DNA of 64,000 nucleotides from Megalonaias nervosa (GCA_016617855.1 JAECUM010003211.1:1-64000), one strand, 5' to 3'; positions 49,901-61,210 are shown, counted from the stretch's first letter. Notes: generated by a model from the sequence alone, not told the origin. Program-made: numbers and translations.

Positions 49901-52900
49901 TGCGGAATAAATAACATTTAATATATCACAGGAATTTATGGTTAAGTGGAACAGTTCGTGATACTAAACATAATTCCATGTGAGTGCTGTGATTTTTTTA
50001 TTCAGGCTATTCCAGGAAAAATACCATAGGGGTAGGAACATTAATCCATTTTAGGGGTACAACAAGTGAGGTTTTATTTCTTTAATAGGCATCATCTAAA
50101 CATAAAATCCTGACAACTCCCACCACCACCAGATCTTTAAATAAAATATGATGGTATTTATGTTAATTGCAACAACTATATCAGTGGAAACTACATCTCC
50201 CTGCATACATTCTTTTTAGTTGTGTATGCAGTAAGAAAGGGTCACTGCAGTTAAAAATGTTGGCTATATGTTTGCTGTGGTTACATGTATTTTAATTCAC
50301 AATCTCTCACAGTGAGACACAACCTGGTTAGGGCCCCTTTTGCTGCAGGGGTAGAAATTTTTTAATATACATAATTTTCTGGGCAGCCAGCTTTGAAAAA
50401 CTCCTAGGACATCAGATTTTTCTTGTTGCCCAGTAAATTACTGCAGTTGCCACAAGATTGCTATAATTAGAATTATTCAACAACTTTTTCAGATAATTAC
50501 AGTTAAGTTTGGTTTTTACATTCTTTGATAGGATGTTTTCCCTGTTAAAACATTCAAAGTTCATTTTCCTGAGCCAAATTCCTAATTACTATCTATTCCA
50601 AAGGCTTTGTTATAATGTTCCTTCCTTACAACATTAATTGGTTATAGCATTTGATGTGTTCCTTCCTTGCAACATTACAACATTCCTTACAACATTAATT
50701 GGTTATAGCATTTGATGTGTTCCTTCCTTACAACATGAATTGGTTATAGCATTTGATGTGTTCCATGAGAAAATGAGCTCAGTCATAATGTTTGTATCAT
50801 CAGGGACGCTGAAGCGAAGCAAACAAGAGCAGTAATTTAAATAACTGCGTGCTGGAAACAATGGCATGATGATCACACCTCATTCATAATAGCTTAATAA
50901 TAAATGCTTAGCCAAGGTGCAAGGTAACAAAAGTGTGATAATCACGCTTCATTCTTAATTAGGAATTTTGAATGATCATTTGCTGGTACAGAACAATTAC
51001 AGCATGAAAAGAAATACTTTGATATTTTTGGAATAAACAGTTTAGAAATATATTTTATGGGCATTTGCATGTCAGTGAAAACCATATAAACAAATTAATG
51101 TACAATTCGTTTCTGGCTGGTACATATATATTTTATTGACACTTTGAATAGATGGTAAAACTTGTTTTCCAGCATCATGGACATGTACATCAACATGTAC
51201 ATGTAAAGAAAAATAGACAACAAATTTGGATTTAACATTTGTCTATTTAATTGTTATAAAACTTCCATTCACTGTGAATATTATCATTTCTGTATATAGT
51301 TAGTCCTAATTGCATACAATATTTTGTAACTTACAATGAGTCCTGCTGTTTGGATTGTGTCATACATGTTTACACATTTATTTATCTGTTTGACATCAGC
51401 AAATAAAGATGTTTATTGCTTGGTAAATTGGCCCCCAAACCTGTAATGGTATTGATGACTGTAATGGCATTGATGAGTACAGATACAGATTAAGAAGTTA
51501 ATTTTTTGGGAGTAGGTGTCTTGATGTCCATTAGCTTTCTCCTTGTTGGCTACTCCTGACCAAAAACTTATTTACATGCTATGCTTGACTGAGTTTACAT
51601 CATCATGGTTCATGTTGTCACTGGTCCCATACTACTATTCCTGTATCTAAATTGTAAGGTAAATATAAACATTCAACTTGGAATTTTTGCTTAGCTATTT
51701 TCCTTCAAGCCAATATAATATGCAACACCAGTTGTGATTGGTTTGATTCTTTATACTTGCCATATTCCTTAGCTGAAGTTAGCCAAAAGAAACAACTGTC
51801 AAATGCTCTACAGCAAGTTCCTATTCATCAGCTGACTGGTGAGAAAGTGAAGTACTGGATGGCAGGTATTCAATGCCATTACACACACATTAATCCCATG
51901 ATCTAGTTGGTCCTAAATGAAAATGATGCTGCCCAGATATGGCTGCCACAGTGGCCATCTTGAAAATCTGTCTTATCACTACTTCTTCTAAATGGAAAGT
52001 GAAATCGGCATGGAATGTTCAGTAAAAGAAATCTTTTGATGTCTAGGTGGTTTAAGTGAAAATGGTGCTGATCAGATGTCTAATATGGCCACCATGGCAG
52101 CCATCTTAATAATCTTGCTATTTCTCCTGAGTTGTATCAGCATGAGGTTTTCACCAGAAGACTTCTTATGATAACTGGTTGGTCCAAAATCAAAATGGTG
52201 CTAATCTGGTAGCCAATATGGCTGTCATGGTAGCCATCTTCATGAGTTGAAAAACTGGGTGCCCATGAGCAGATACTTGAGGTTCTGGATATAAGTACTC
52301 ATTGACTTTGATCTTATATCACACAGGAGACAGATGGGAGCTTTCCGTCCAGCAGATGTAAAAAGCCCAGACGTGAACAAACAGGGATACAGACTTCGTG
52401 ATACAGATGACCGCATCAACAGGACTAAGTCATCTGAGAATATCAAGCTGTCTTATGTGGTCAATGGAGCTACTTCATATGGAAATGGTATTTTCTTCAT
52501 TTTTTCATACTGTATGTTTGCAGTCAGTTTCAAAACAAGTTGGTTGCCATGTGCCATGATGCAAAATCAAAAATATGGGCTCCATACAGGAAATGACAGG
52601 TAAAGAGAAAAAATACTTTTGCAATAATTTTCATGTAATTAGCATGTACTCAATGATAAATTTGGAATAACTGAGTAATTAGATTGGAATTACCTTGATG
52701 ACTTTTAGTTGGACAACCAGGTTTTTCAATATGCTTGTCCTGTGGGGAGTTGTACTTTTTAAAGTTTTTCTACCCCAGATATATATTGAGGCATTGCGTT
52801 CTTTGCAGCTCCACCTGAGGAGTTTTGAATCTGGATAAAAACAGATTTGAGAATGGAAACAATGACACAGTTTGTAAATTTGATGGGACTAGTCTGCATT

Positions 52901-55900
52901 ATTTCATTCAAATAATATATGGAATGCTTTCAAAATTAGTGGTTGACAAAAAATTAAGTACTTGGTTCTTGTGGCCAACTTGAAATTTTGCAAGCTTATG
53001 AAAAGAAAATCTGGTAAATGTTCTGGAGTACCGGTAAATGTTCTCAAGGACCAGTAAATGTCTTGGAGGATCAGCAATTGTTAAAGTTTCTTGTCCTTCA
53101 GGCCAGAGAGAAATTTAGGGAAATGTGGATATTATGTGAAGCAAGTCTTCCATCATAAACCTTGCCTAACATTTTACGATTTCTTCCAAAGAGTACATGG
53201 TTTTCTTGGATTGAATGCTATGAAATAACCATAATAGTGCATTTAAACTCAAGTTGTCTCACATGTATAACCTTTTAGTACAGATTAATGCAAGCACCTG
53301 TTGAACTGACGATGAAAGGCTTTAGTATAATGTCAGGGTTAAATTCTGTGCCTCAGCATTTCCTATCAAATTTCATCAAATCTTCTGCTTGCAATGATTA
53401 TAGCAAGAGATAGCTATGAATGCCTGTCAGTTTTCATATATTACTAGTATATTTACTGACCTGTAATAAGTCTTAGGCAAGTAATGTAGATTAAACATTT
53501 CAGTATCAATTCTTAATCATGTTAAACATGACACTTACGAGGCTTCCGATGTATTTTGCTGAACTCAGAAATGAATATTTTAAAAATAAGTCCAGCTAAT
53601 TACCCCTTGTCTTTTTGGAGAAAAGCAAGGAACATAATACCCCCACTGCTATCTATCTATCCATTTATCTGTTACACTTTTTTTTTCTGCTTTTCAACTG
53701 TAAAGCCAGTTCAGCTTCAGAAATTTAGCTTCTTCTCTAGGTGCCATGTGCCACATTGAAATTGCTGTCTTCAAGGTGAACATCACACATTTGTTTATGC
53801 ACCATAACTTTAAAGCCATTGAGATTAAGGGATGAAATTTGGCATACATTATCACTAGAAGGTGTGTTGCGTGCCGTGTTGGGGCTGTTATCTTTATTGT
53901 CAGGGTCATGGCTCAGTATTTTCCCCTTCCAAAATAAAGCCATTTCAGATTAAGAAATGAAACTTTATATACAGCATCATTAGAAGGTGTGTCATGTACC
54001 ACATTTAGGACCTGTCTTCAGGGTCAAGGTCATCATTTATCATTAGTGGGTGTGTTTTGTACAACATTGGGGATGTTACCTTCAAGGACAGTGTCATGGT
54101 GTTATGTGTTATATTGTACTTTCCTTACCACTCTAATTTATTTAGCCATTTGAGATGAAGGGCTGAAACTTGGTTGAACTATCTATCATTATAGAATGGT
54201 GTGTTTCATACAACATTGGGGGTCCTATCTAAATAGAAAGGTCAGAGGTCAATATTCTAAGTTTCAGTTGCATTTACCCTTCTGCTTTTTAAATTAACAG
54301 TTGTTAATGTAAATGAATGAAACTTGGTATACTTACATACTGTCACTAAGAGATATGCCGTTGCACATGTGAAGTCCCATCCTTAAGGTCAAGGTCACTG
54401 GTCAATATATTAAGTTTTCTTTCATTTTTGCTTAATATCATAAAAACTATTTGAGGTACAGGGATGAACCATGGTACACTTATGCTTCTCAAATTTGATG
54501 GCATCTCCTATATCAGTGTCAAGGTTTTATCGGAAAGGAAATCTGCACCAAATGCTTTTTACCCCTTTTTTGCTCTTTTTCTCTAATGACCTTGGAAATA
54601 GGGCAGTGAAACTTGGTTACTTTCCATGTCTGCCCAGTAACTTTCTAGCTCTGTCTTAAAGGTCATAGATTTCATGATTGTGAACCTTTGTAACCTCACC
54701 ATGGTGGGTGGGGACAAAGATTCACTGAATTTGATTGTTTAGTTATGTTTTGAAATGCCTTGGAAATAGTGTTTGTTTATGTTGGTCTTTATGCAGATAG
54801 GACAATGTGTTAATGCTTTTTATACATTGACTATTAGTTAGATGTTATGTTTATGTGAGATACTGGATATTTGTGAGGTGGGGCAATGAAAGGGAGTTGG
54901 TACAGAAAAATCAGCAAGCGATAATACCCAAGTTTTCACAAGCAATGTTCATTTCAGTCCCTGACCATACAGTGTGCTATGATTTATGGTATGACCATGG
55001 CATTATTTCTGATTTTTGTATAAATTGGTTTTTTTTCCACATGTATCAGATGTTTCCCTTTAAGCAGCTCTTTTCCACCTTAGGTTCCTTCATCTTTTTC
55101 ATATGCATGCCATTTTAATGGAGCATTTAAGCTATGACCCTGTTTGTTTATTAACTTTTACTTTATCCACACAGTAACTTCAGTTCTGTACTTTTGGCAA
55201 GGAAAAGATGCATATTGATTTAAGAGTCAAAAGGTCAGATGTCAAGGTCATTATGACGAAAGAAGAAAATTGGTTTTCATTTAATAACATTAGTTCTGCA
55301 TCACATATCTGTACAAAACTTGGTGGATAGTTTATGCTTGGGGTAAGCAAGCAATCCATTTATTTTGTGCTTTTAACAAAAAAACAAAGGATGCTGTGAC
55401 TAAAAGAAGGAAAATCTTTTAGTCATTAACATTATTTATACATGACATACTTGGACCAAACTCTTTTATAGTTGGCACCAGGGGTAAAGAAGCCAATTGA
55501 TTTGGGGATCAAAAAGTTAAAGGTCAAGGTCACTGTGACTGAAAGAAAAAAAAATGGTTTGTGGATAGCTTGCACTGTTGATTTTAAGATCAAAGGAGAG
55601 AACACTGTAACTGAAAGAAGAAAAATGGTTTCTTCTAAGAATGTTCAGTTCTTTACTCTGTACCATCACCAAAATTTGTGGATGATTTGAACATTGGTTT
55701 CTCTACATAATTTGAGCTCAACATTGGGATCTGGAGTAGACTTTTGTACTTACTCAGGAAGAAGCCTATTGATTTTGGGATCCAGAGGTCAAGGTCACTG
55801 TGACTAAAAGAAGAAAATGGTTTTTGCATGGTAATTTTAGTTGTAGACCTCATACCTGGACCAAAATGTTTGCACTTCAGGTATGGAATACATCTGCAGA

Positions 55901-58726
55901 GTTGGGAGGAAAAAAAACTCAAAAATCAGTGTAATTTTGACTGAAAAATAATGCCTTTTGCGGAATAACTTTTATTCTAGAGTAAGTTCATTGTCCTTAT
56001 TTTGAGAATAGCTTGCACTGAAGATAATAAAGAAACCTTTTGATTCTGGGGTCAGAGGTCAGAGGTCACAGTTGTGGTAAGTCAGATAATGAGTTTCTGC
56101 ACAGTAACGTACGTTCAAGATGACATTGATTGATCAAAGATCCAAGTCATTGTGACCCATTGGTCAGTAATCGCCAGTCAGTCTAGTCCTAGTCTGCATC
56201 ATTTTTTAGTAGGTTTTGGCCCATTTTTTTTATTATTAAAATGTGTGGCCACTCAGCAGAGAAGGCCAAGCTACACAGGAGCTGTTGAGGAAAGTTTACT
56301 GTAGTATTTTTTATGTTTTCTTTTTTTTTACTTCAGAAAATTGGGATATAAGAGATGACAATTTGAAGAAGCAAGCTCACCTGCTGAAAGCAGCAGAGCT
56401 AAAGAAGCGAGGCATCACTCGCTATGATGCTGAGATAATTCTTTCTCAAGGTTTAAAGCTACCAGATCCGAAAGTAGTGATTGAGCGAAAATTGCCTGCA
56501 TCCATCAGTGCCAATAAGTCGGTCACTTTAAGTGAGTGGGAGGGGAAGAGAGTATCTCCAAGAAAACATTTAAGTTCCCTGTCGAGAGCTCTTGTAGAGC
56601 AAAAAGGAGTCCTAGTGAAACGACAGTCTCCAAACTCATCATCAACAAAAGCTTCGATAGTGAAATCAGATTCTCCAAATCTGAATATTTCCCCCGTTTC
56701 TGAACTTGTAGGACATGTGTCAAATAAAATTCTAGAACAAGTTTCAAATAAAAGTGCAGATGCTAAGACACAGAAGTGTGTGTCACATGAGACGTCAGAA
56801 TTCTTAACCCCATATAGTGTGCTAACTAGTCCAAACAGATCTCAGGATTTAACGAGCCCGTCAAGATCAGACAAGAAGAGACCTGATGGTGTAAGGCAAA
56901 GTCCCAGACTGAGGGCTAAGGAGCAAACAGAAACAGAAAAGCAGTCTAACCTGAATTTAACTTCCTGTTCGCAAAACGAGTTTGGATCAGGGAAATTGGA
57001 TGAACAAAAGAGTGACAATAATAAGGATGTGAAATTGGTAAGTTTTGATCAGAATTTACCTTCAGTAAATATGGACAATTCAGGGTGCAATTCTATATTT
57101 ACTCCTCTTCAAATTGATGTTAGTAATTCTTCTCAGGGGAATAAAGAATCTGACTCGTCAACTCAGAATATTTTTGAATTGAGAAATCGAAGGAGTAGTT
57201 CAGTATCATTGGATATGCCTTTCTTGACTCCATTTGAATCTGAGCCTTCATACTGTACCAGCACAAATGAGAGTAGGAATATATTTGAAAGGATGGAATC
57301 AAAGTTTGAATTGGCTGGTGTAAAACCAATAGATTCTCTGTCACCAAGAACAAGATCAAAGGAAAGATTCATGAAGCAGGAATCAATTGATACCCTTTCC
57401 CCACGAACCAGATCGAGGGAAGACTCAGTGAAACAAGAATCAATCAGTACACATTCTCCACAGATTAGATCACAGGAAATTAGCATGAAACAGGAACAGC
57501 TGGATATTCCTTCTTCTTGGCCTAAATCTTTGGAGGGTTGTTTAAGAGCATTAAATACTGAATCTGGGATCTTACCATCCCATGTTAAATCTCAAAGTGC
57601 AGCTACTTCTGTGCGACAAAGCCCTCGAACACGAGTAAAAGTGGAAAGTTGCTTACCAGGAGAACTTGAGTCAACAGGGAATCATCCTTGTCTACCAGAT
57701 CTTCCTACCTCTAGTCTTTCAAATCAGGAGGGTCAGAAAACACGGCTGCGGTCTCATTCAGGACAGGGCTTATTTGAATCAGAACCTCCTAAAGGTTGTG
57801 ATTCTGACTCATTTGATGGGCAGAGAAGCATAAATAATAGCAGCTCAAGCATCCAATCAATTAAAACTTCTCCTGTTGACTCTGGGAATAGAAGTGGGAC
57901 CAAGTCCAGAACTAAATGTCCAACAAGGCCTTCACCTAAACCTCTTAGATGTAGTCCTAGAACTCGACAAAACACAGGCAGCAGTTTTTTCTCATTCAAG
58001 AAGCCACAGGCTTCAGTTAATTTAACAGAGTTTTTTCAGGGAACTTCGGTGGAAAAGGGTTTGGAAGAAAAAATGGATTTTGATGTGTTCAATTTTGAAG
58101 AGGACACAGAACTTAGCAGCAAAAAGGATGCACTATGTCAGAAAGGTCAGCATTCAAATTCTGCAGTTAAACAAGATGGTCATAAAAGAAAACAGAGTAA
58201 GAAAAAAAGAGGAAAAAGACGGTTAAGTTTTGGTGGTGAAATCTCTGATTGTGAAAAGGTTGATGAGAAGCATTGGAATCGAAGACGTGTTAGATCTTGG
58301 TGTGAGGATGTAGAGTATTTCACATCATCAAAAACACTAAACTGCTCACCAAATAAAATTCCGAAGATCACATTCAAGATGCGTCGGGATCCTGTCCTTC
58401 AGAAGCAGTTAGAAGCACAAAATTCACAAGGTGTTCATTTTGATTTTATTGACACTCAGACCTCCACAGCATCTACACCTTGTAATACAGACTCTGACAG
58501 TGATGAAAGCGTTCTTGTGCATACAAAGCGTCCTTCCTCAGGAGTAGTTAACTCTCAACAAAGCCCATCCAGTGAGAGTTGTCTCCCATTGAAAACTAGT
58601 CGGTTCTATTCACACAATTCACAAGTCAATGGATGGGCTGTTCCAAAAATTTTGCGGCTCAAGTTGAGAGGTGAAGCATTGGTTGAGAGAAACCTTACAC
58701 CCCATTCATTTGAATCCAATAGTTGA
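31837..58726 (+). CDS. KMT5B: Histone H4-lysine-20 methyltransferase, Suv4-20 / KMT5B type, 1104 aa in seven coding exons
   Basis: Coding exons: 31837-31988, 32820-32994, 37160-37272, 46419-46605, 48049-48185, 52327-52487 and 56337-58726. Intron phases (2,0,2,0,2,1) all agree across GT-AG junctions, giving 1104 residues. Suv4-20 enzymes add the second and third methyl groups to H4K20 in the nucleus, mainly at constitutive heterochromatin, using S-adenosylmethionine. The family-specific N-terminal block reads [14 protein letters not shown], then LDPYLGF and THKMNT (residues 20-50). The SET core has [29 protein letters not shown] (199-208), the C-F-Y-G-E-D-F-F-G strand (234-242; the tyrosine next to the active site is kept) and the zinc-binding CECETCER post-SET motif (248-255). 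After the SET part come the [13 protein letters not shown] segment, [10 protein letters not shown] (335-344) and two basic PKI motifs (983-992, 1077-1088); the first two resemble conserved segments of vertebrate KMT5B. The 795-residue last-exon tail is low-complexity and serine-rich. All catalytic exons appear intact. Invertebrates usually have one Suv4-20 gene, so the B/C distinction does not really apply. Confidence 0.96.
31989..32819. other. KMT5B intron 1
   Basis: 831 bp, AT-rich, ending CTTATTACAG. Nothing else recognised. Confidence 0.8.
32820..32994 (+). CDS. KMT5B: KMT5B coding exon 2 (residues 51-109)
   Basis: Acceptor ATTACAG|T, donor CAT|GTAAGA. It encodes the helical N-domain ([12 protein letters not shown] ... 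Q-Q-R-I-F-K-D-H) that packs against the SET domain in this family. Confidence 0.95.
35790..35915. repeat. 30-bp tandem repeat, four copies
   Basis: Units of ttaaatctgactcctgattg-taatactcaa with minor changes. Confidence 0.9.
36262..36480 (+). mobile_element. SINE-A copy 4 (diverged)
   Basis: It retains the tRNA-like head (TGGCTAAGTTATCTAAGGC, A-box region) and the B-box region (gaatttgagtctcagttcg), then body words tgtgagtatgtgagaaa, gtcagtgattcttcc, tatagcctac and aaaatggcattaaac. More diverged than the copies near 11-13 kb, so probably older. Confidence 0.85.
37160..37272 (+). CDS. KMT5B: KMT5B coding exon 3 (residues 110-146, split W147)
   Basis: Acceptor AATATGCAG|GTT, donor CAGTG|GTGAG. 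It encodes [19 protein letters not shown] and the start of the SET domain. Confidence 0.95.
37880..38455 (+). mobile_element. Tigger/pogo-like DNA transposon remnant
   Basis: In broken frames the N-terminal DNA-binding part of a Tigger-type transposase can be followed: [11 protein letters not shown] (HTH start), a degraded helix-turn-helix, [17 protein letters not shown] and VRDKTLV segments, [17 protein letters not shown], then [19 protein letters not shown] (38252-38300). The motif LNLWLEDM is characteristic of CENP-B/Tigger-type transposases. The catalytic domain is missing. A terminal sequence resembling one end (cctcacataagatgcgatac near 38430) may be the 3' terminal inverted repeat. Confidence 0.8.
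38824..39271. repeat. 46-bp minisatellite, about 10 copies
   Basis: Units follow tgcatgggcaatgagtacaacacacagttgttagcatttcttgcag. The last three copies change to a tgctttttcatgggcaataag variant. Confidence 0.96.
39290..39600. repeat. About 58-bp degenerate tandem repeat, five to six copies
   Basis: Units follow ggaggtctcacaccactcattgataaatattgtatgatgat-ctg-gagatgct. It begins directly after the 46-bp array. Confidence 0.9.
39601..41425. other. Intronic, nothing recognised
   Basis: A 64-codon plus-strand frame at 39749-39943 looks mildly protein-like but has no splice sites or recognised family. It may be a decayed element. Confidence 0.35.
41430..42140 (+). repeat. Dispersed repeat, copy 2
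   Basis: Diverged counterpart of 28085-28920 in the same orientation, with the blocks in the same order. Confidence 0.75.
43663..44515. repeat. 36-bp minisatellite, about 23 copies, with higher-order structure
   Basis: Units follow ccatggtctatgttagtgcagtctcagatgtaatca. Because 36 is a multiple of three, it yields a spurious 12-residue repeat in translation. A variant block (ggatgtataagatgtaatca, then tattagtgca, then a shortened unit catcatggtcttagtg) recurs at 43861 and 44291, 430 bp apart. Two stray units lie near 42440-42500. Confidence 0.97.
44587..44904 (+). mobile_element. SINE-B copy 2, full length, with 15-bp target-site duplication
   Basis: The best-preserved copy. The tRNA-like head GCTCCGGTGACCTAGTGG...GAGCATCCACCTCGGATGTGGGAGG folds like an anticodon arm (CCAC/GTGG), and the B box is GGTTTGAACCC. 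The family body and a tail of aaatc-a repeats follow. tccaaccaacatgac flanks it at 44572-44586 and 44905-44919. Confidence 0.96.
45300..45985. repeat. 21-bp minisatellite, about 33 copies
   Basis: Units follow gggYRacaagatRcaccttca, with two linked variable pairs: gggtgac/gggcaac and atgcacctt/atacacatt. Three frames (two plus, one minus) stay open for long distances only because 21 is a multiple of three. It ends about 430 bp before KMT5B exon 4. Confidence 0.97.
46419..46605 (+). CDS. KMT5B: KMT5B coding exon 4 (SET core, W147-K209)
   Basis: Acceptor TTCTTCCAG|G completes W147. Donor TGCAAG|GTATGG, phase 0. It carries [29 protein letters not shown], which includes SAM-site and zinc-site residues. 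Confidence 0.96.
46606..48048. other. KMT5B intron 4
   Basis: 1.4 kb, AT-rich, ending TTCATTTCAG. Nothing recognised. Confidence 0.8.
48049..48185 (+). CDS. KMT5B: KMT5B coding exon 5 (residues 210-254, split R255)
   Basis: It carries [12 protein letters not shown], the catalytic [13 protein letters not shown] strand and the CECETCE zinc motif. Donor AAAG|GTAACT, phase 2. Confidence 0.96.
50617..50765. repeat. Short tandem repeat, three copies
   Basis: gttccttccttacaacat-aattggttatagcatttgatgt repeated with an inserted partial copy. Confidence 0.88.
51895..52245 (-). repeat. Degenerate repeat, inverse copies of the 20.4-21.2 kb repeat
   Basis: Words such as gtcctaaatgaaaatg, atatggcc-ccatggcagccatctt and gaggttttcaccagaagacttctta are reverse complements of the intronic CYTH repeat. 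Confidence 0.82.
52327..52487 (+). CDS. KMT5B: KMT5B coding exon 6 (R255-N308, split 309)
   Basis: Acceptor ACACAG|G. It encodes MGAFRP and [16 protein letters not shown], matching the segment just after the post-SET motif. Donor AATG|GTATTT, phase 1. Confidence 0.93.
52488..56336. other. KMT5B intron 6 (3.8 kb)
   Basis: From 53740 to 54680 and 55150 to 56150 it is filled with diffuse repeats containing aaggtcaaggtcactgtgac, gaaagaagaaaatggtt and tcattagaaggtgtg words. No exon is supported. Confidence 0.75.
53740..56150. repeat. Diffuse repeat tract rich in GGTCAAGGTCA words
   Basis: Many diverged units (roughly 120-270 bp) with ggtcaaggtcactgtgac, aactt-gt-gtagac and catcattagaaggtgtgt words; the pattern also appears at 36690-37110. 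No coding signal. Confidence 0.7.
56337..58726 (+). CDS. KMT5B: KMT5B last coding exon (residues 309-1104 and stop)
   Basis: Acceptor TTTACTTCAG|AA completes E309 and continues N-W-D-I-R-D-D-N. The frame also reads back into the intron to an ATG at 56243, but that part is intronic (T-rich). The exon carries [10 protein letters not shown] (335-344), six S-P-R-x motifs, a 19-residue triple repeat (640-696), a lysine-rich nuclear-localisation-like stretch near 58185-58225, and the PKITFKMRR (984-992) and [11 protein letters not shown] (1078-1088) motifs. TGA at 58724. Confidence 0.95.
57329..57499 (+). repeat. KMT5B: Coding 57-bp x 3 repeat in KMT5B tail
   Basis: Three in-frame 19-codon units (residues 640-658, 659-677, 678-696) of form I-D-x-L-S-P-R-T-R-S-x-E-x-x-x-K-Q-E-S. 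The third is the most diverged (S-P-Q-I-R). Confidence 0.93.
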
Positions 58727-59771
58727 CCCTGATAACAGATTAAATTTCTTGATTTATCCTCATCATTAAATATCAGACAACGGAGTTGGTTTATCATCAC
58801 TAACAATTTTTAAGCTAAGTCAAGATTATTCTAGAATCTGATTTATTAATTATTTATTTCTTTGTCCACTAAAAGTAAAATTGTTGACATGACTGTTTTT
58901 CATATATTACAGGGTTCAGCCAGTCAGTCACCAGGTTTAAACTTTTAAAAACATTAAACTGACCCAAAAATATACATTTGGTGAATATTCGTAGAGTGAA
59001 AAAAACAAGAGTTTGCTGCAAAAAAAATTCGCTGCAAACACATATGTCAAGGTATTTCTCCTTATGAGGGGCCTCAGTTTTGACAGTTTTCAAGAAAGGC
59101 AGAAAAAGAAATAACGTTATTTTAGTCCTCTTTATTGTATGCTTATTACATTCAGTAATTAGAGCTTTTCACCATGGTGTCCAAATTGCCTTCATGTAGA
59201 CTGCAAGGTTACAAACCCTGTGTTTACATGCATGCAGTACACAACTCTTAACTGCTGTTATCCAGGTCAGGCAATTAGCCAGGACAATGTTATGTTTTAT
59301 TATCAGATTAAAAGTCTGCTCAGAAAGCTTGTGTATTCAATAAATTTCACTGTCAATGAAGAATTTACAGCAGACCATATGGAGAGACATTGGTGCTCAC
59401 ATAAAATAGTATCCATATTAATTTTATCCCATTAACCATCTCAGTGACACATAAAGCAATAAGTTAAAACTATATGATTTTTATGATCTTTTGTTTCTTT
59501 TTAGAGGTAAGTCTTCATTGTTTTCTTTTGGTTTTGTCAATAAATATTCAGAAGAATAGTTTAAATAAGATGAAAATGTTTTAACATGGGATATATTTTA
59601 AAAACCAGTCATCATTTACTTCACTGTACAACCGTATTTCCAGGACTGATTGGTACCAAGACTTAAATCCTATTTTTGTTCTGTAGTTTTTGGATAAAAT
59701 TCATATGAAATATATGATTGTAAATGATATTTAGATTTTGTTGCAATTATTGCAGTAGCAGTTTTAATAAA
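58727..59771 (+). other. KMT5B: KMT5B 3' UTR and probable polyadenylation region
   Basis: AATAAA hexamers occur at 59339-59344, 59539-59544 and 59766-59771. Which one is used is not known. Confidence 0.5.
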
Positions 59772-60925
59772 TTGTATTAATTGCTAAAATACTTCCCTAC
59801 ATGTACATGTACAGGGATGCACAGAGAAACATGCATGACATTTCTTCACAATATATGATTTATTGTAAGGTTCTTTTATCCACATAAAAAGGACAATGAT
59901 GGTATTTAGTGTGAATTAAAATTATTATTCTACAAAATATTGTCCCATAGTCTCATTTATTTTCATGGTATAAATTTTCTTGGTTTTACAAAAGATTATA
60001 TTTTTGTCTCTACCTAAATTCTTGGATTTCACTGGAGCGGCAGTATTCGAAGGGTCTTAAAAGTTGTGGTTCTTAGCAAACATGAATTTATTATCAGTAA
60101 TTCCATACCCGTTGTTGTTGCATAGCTACTACTTTCCAGGAGGAAAATACCCCAACCAACTTACGAAATTCCATCCTCTCATTAGGGTGAAGGAAGCATC
60201 CAGAACACTGGATCATCCCTGGAGGAGAACCCCACACATATTGGGCATGCGTATAGGCAATTGTCATTATTTTTTGGTTGCCCTGTTGTAATATTCAACA
60301 TCACTTGTGTAAAGAAGATTAGCTGCTGCTTCATGGATTAGCCAGCTATTTATTAATTCTGGTGTGTGCTGTATTCTTCATAAACAGTAGGATTATACAC
60401 TGGTTGACTTTTATTAGTTTTATTAAGCTCTCTTGAGAGTTTTTAGAGAATTGTTTCGTACACTTGGTGTAAATCTGGCAATTGTGGGTTTTTAAAAAAA
60501 ATAAATTTAAAAGAAAAAATTCTAAGCAGCAAAGGATATTTTTAAAATTTATTTACCTATTCTTGCAATTTGGAGTCACTGGCCCCACCAATTATTAATT
60601 CACTTTTAACCTATATCATGAATTTTATACATGGGCAGTGGGTCACACACCACTTTTATCATGTAATGTACCATGCTCAGTTATCAAAGACATGTTCTTG
60701 TTCAATTTTAGTTATCGGATAGCCTTCCTCAAATTTTTCCTTATTATTAGCAGTTGTCACCTATGGATTTTTGTGTGCTAACTTAGTAGTTCCATGCTAT
60801 ATTTAAGCATGGTTGACTTGTTTTATTGCTTTTTCTGTCCTGATTCATAGTGTTGCATCCTTTTTAGCATTTAGTGAAACACCCATGTAAGGTGCCATTT
60901 TGCTGAGTAAATTATATTAGCCTTG
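59772..60925. other. Downstream flank, nothing recognised
   Basis: AT-rich with short frames only. A 75-codon plus frame at 60064-60291 has no recognised family. Confidence 0.4.
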
Positions 60926-60926
60926 A

Positions 60927-61210
60927 GAACTGCTCCACCTCAGATGTGGGAGGTTGCAGGTTTAAACCTAAGCCAAGTCATATGAAAGACTTACAACATT
61001 GGTACTAGCAGCTGTCTGCTTGGCGCTCAGCATTAAGAGGTTAGTGTTAGGACAGGTTGGCCTGGTGTCAAGATAATGTCACTGGGTGGGATATCATGCT
61101 ATGTGTCTGCAGCATGATGCCCCAGTGCTTAACATCATTATAAACTATCACACTGGAGATATGGTAGAGATATGACTGAAAAGTTGTTAAAGCTACGTTA
61201 AAAATCCAAA

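Larger units (their letters stand above)
48186..52326. other. KMT5B intron 5 (4.1 kb)
   Basis: Contains a three-copy repeat at 50617-50765 and a degenerate repeat at 51895-52245 that is the reverse complement of 20441-21220. Otherwise AT-rich and featureless. Confidence 0.75.

Noticed and set aside
56243..56336. Upstream ATG as the start of a separate 827-residue protein
   Set aside because: The first 32 codons include the T-rich tract and AG of a splice acceptor. The phase joins exactly to KMT5B exon 6, so this is intron.
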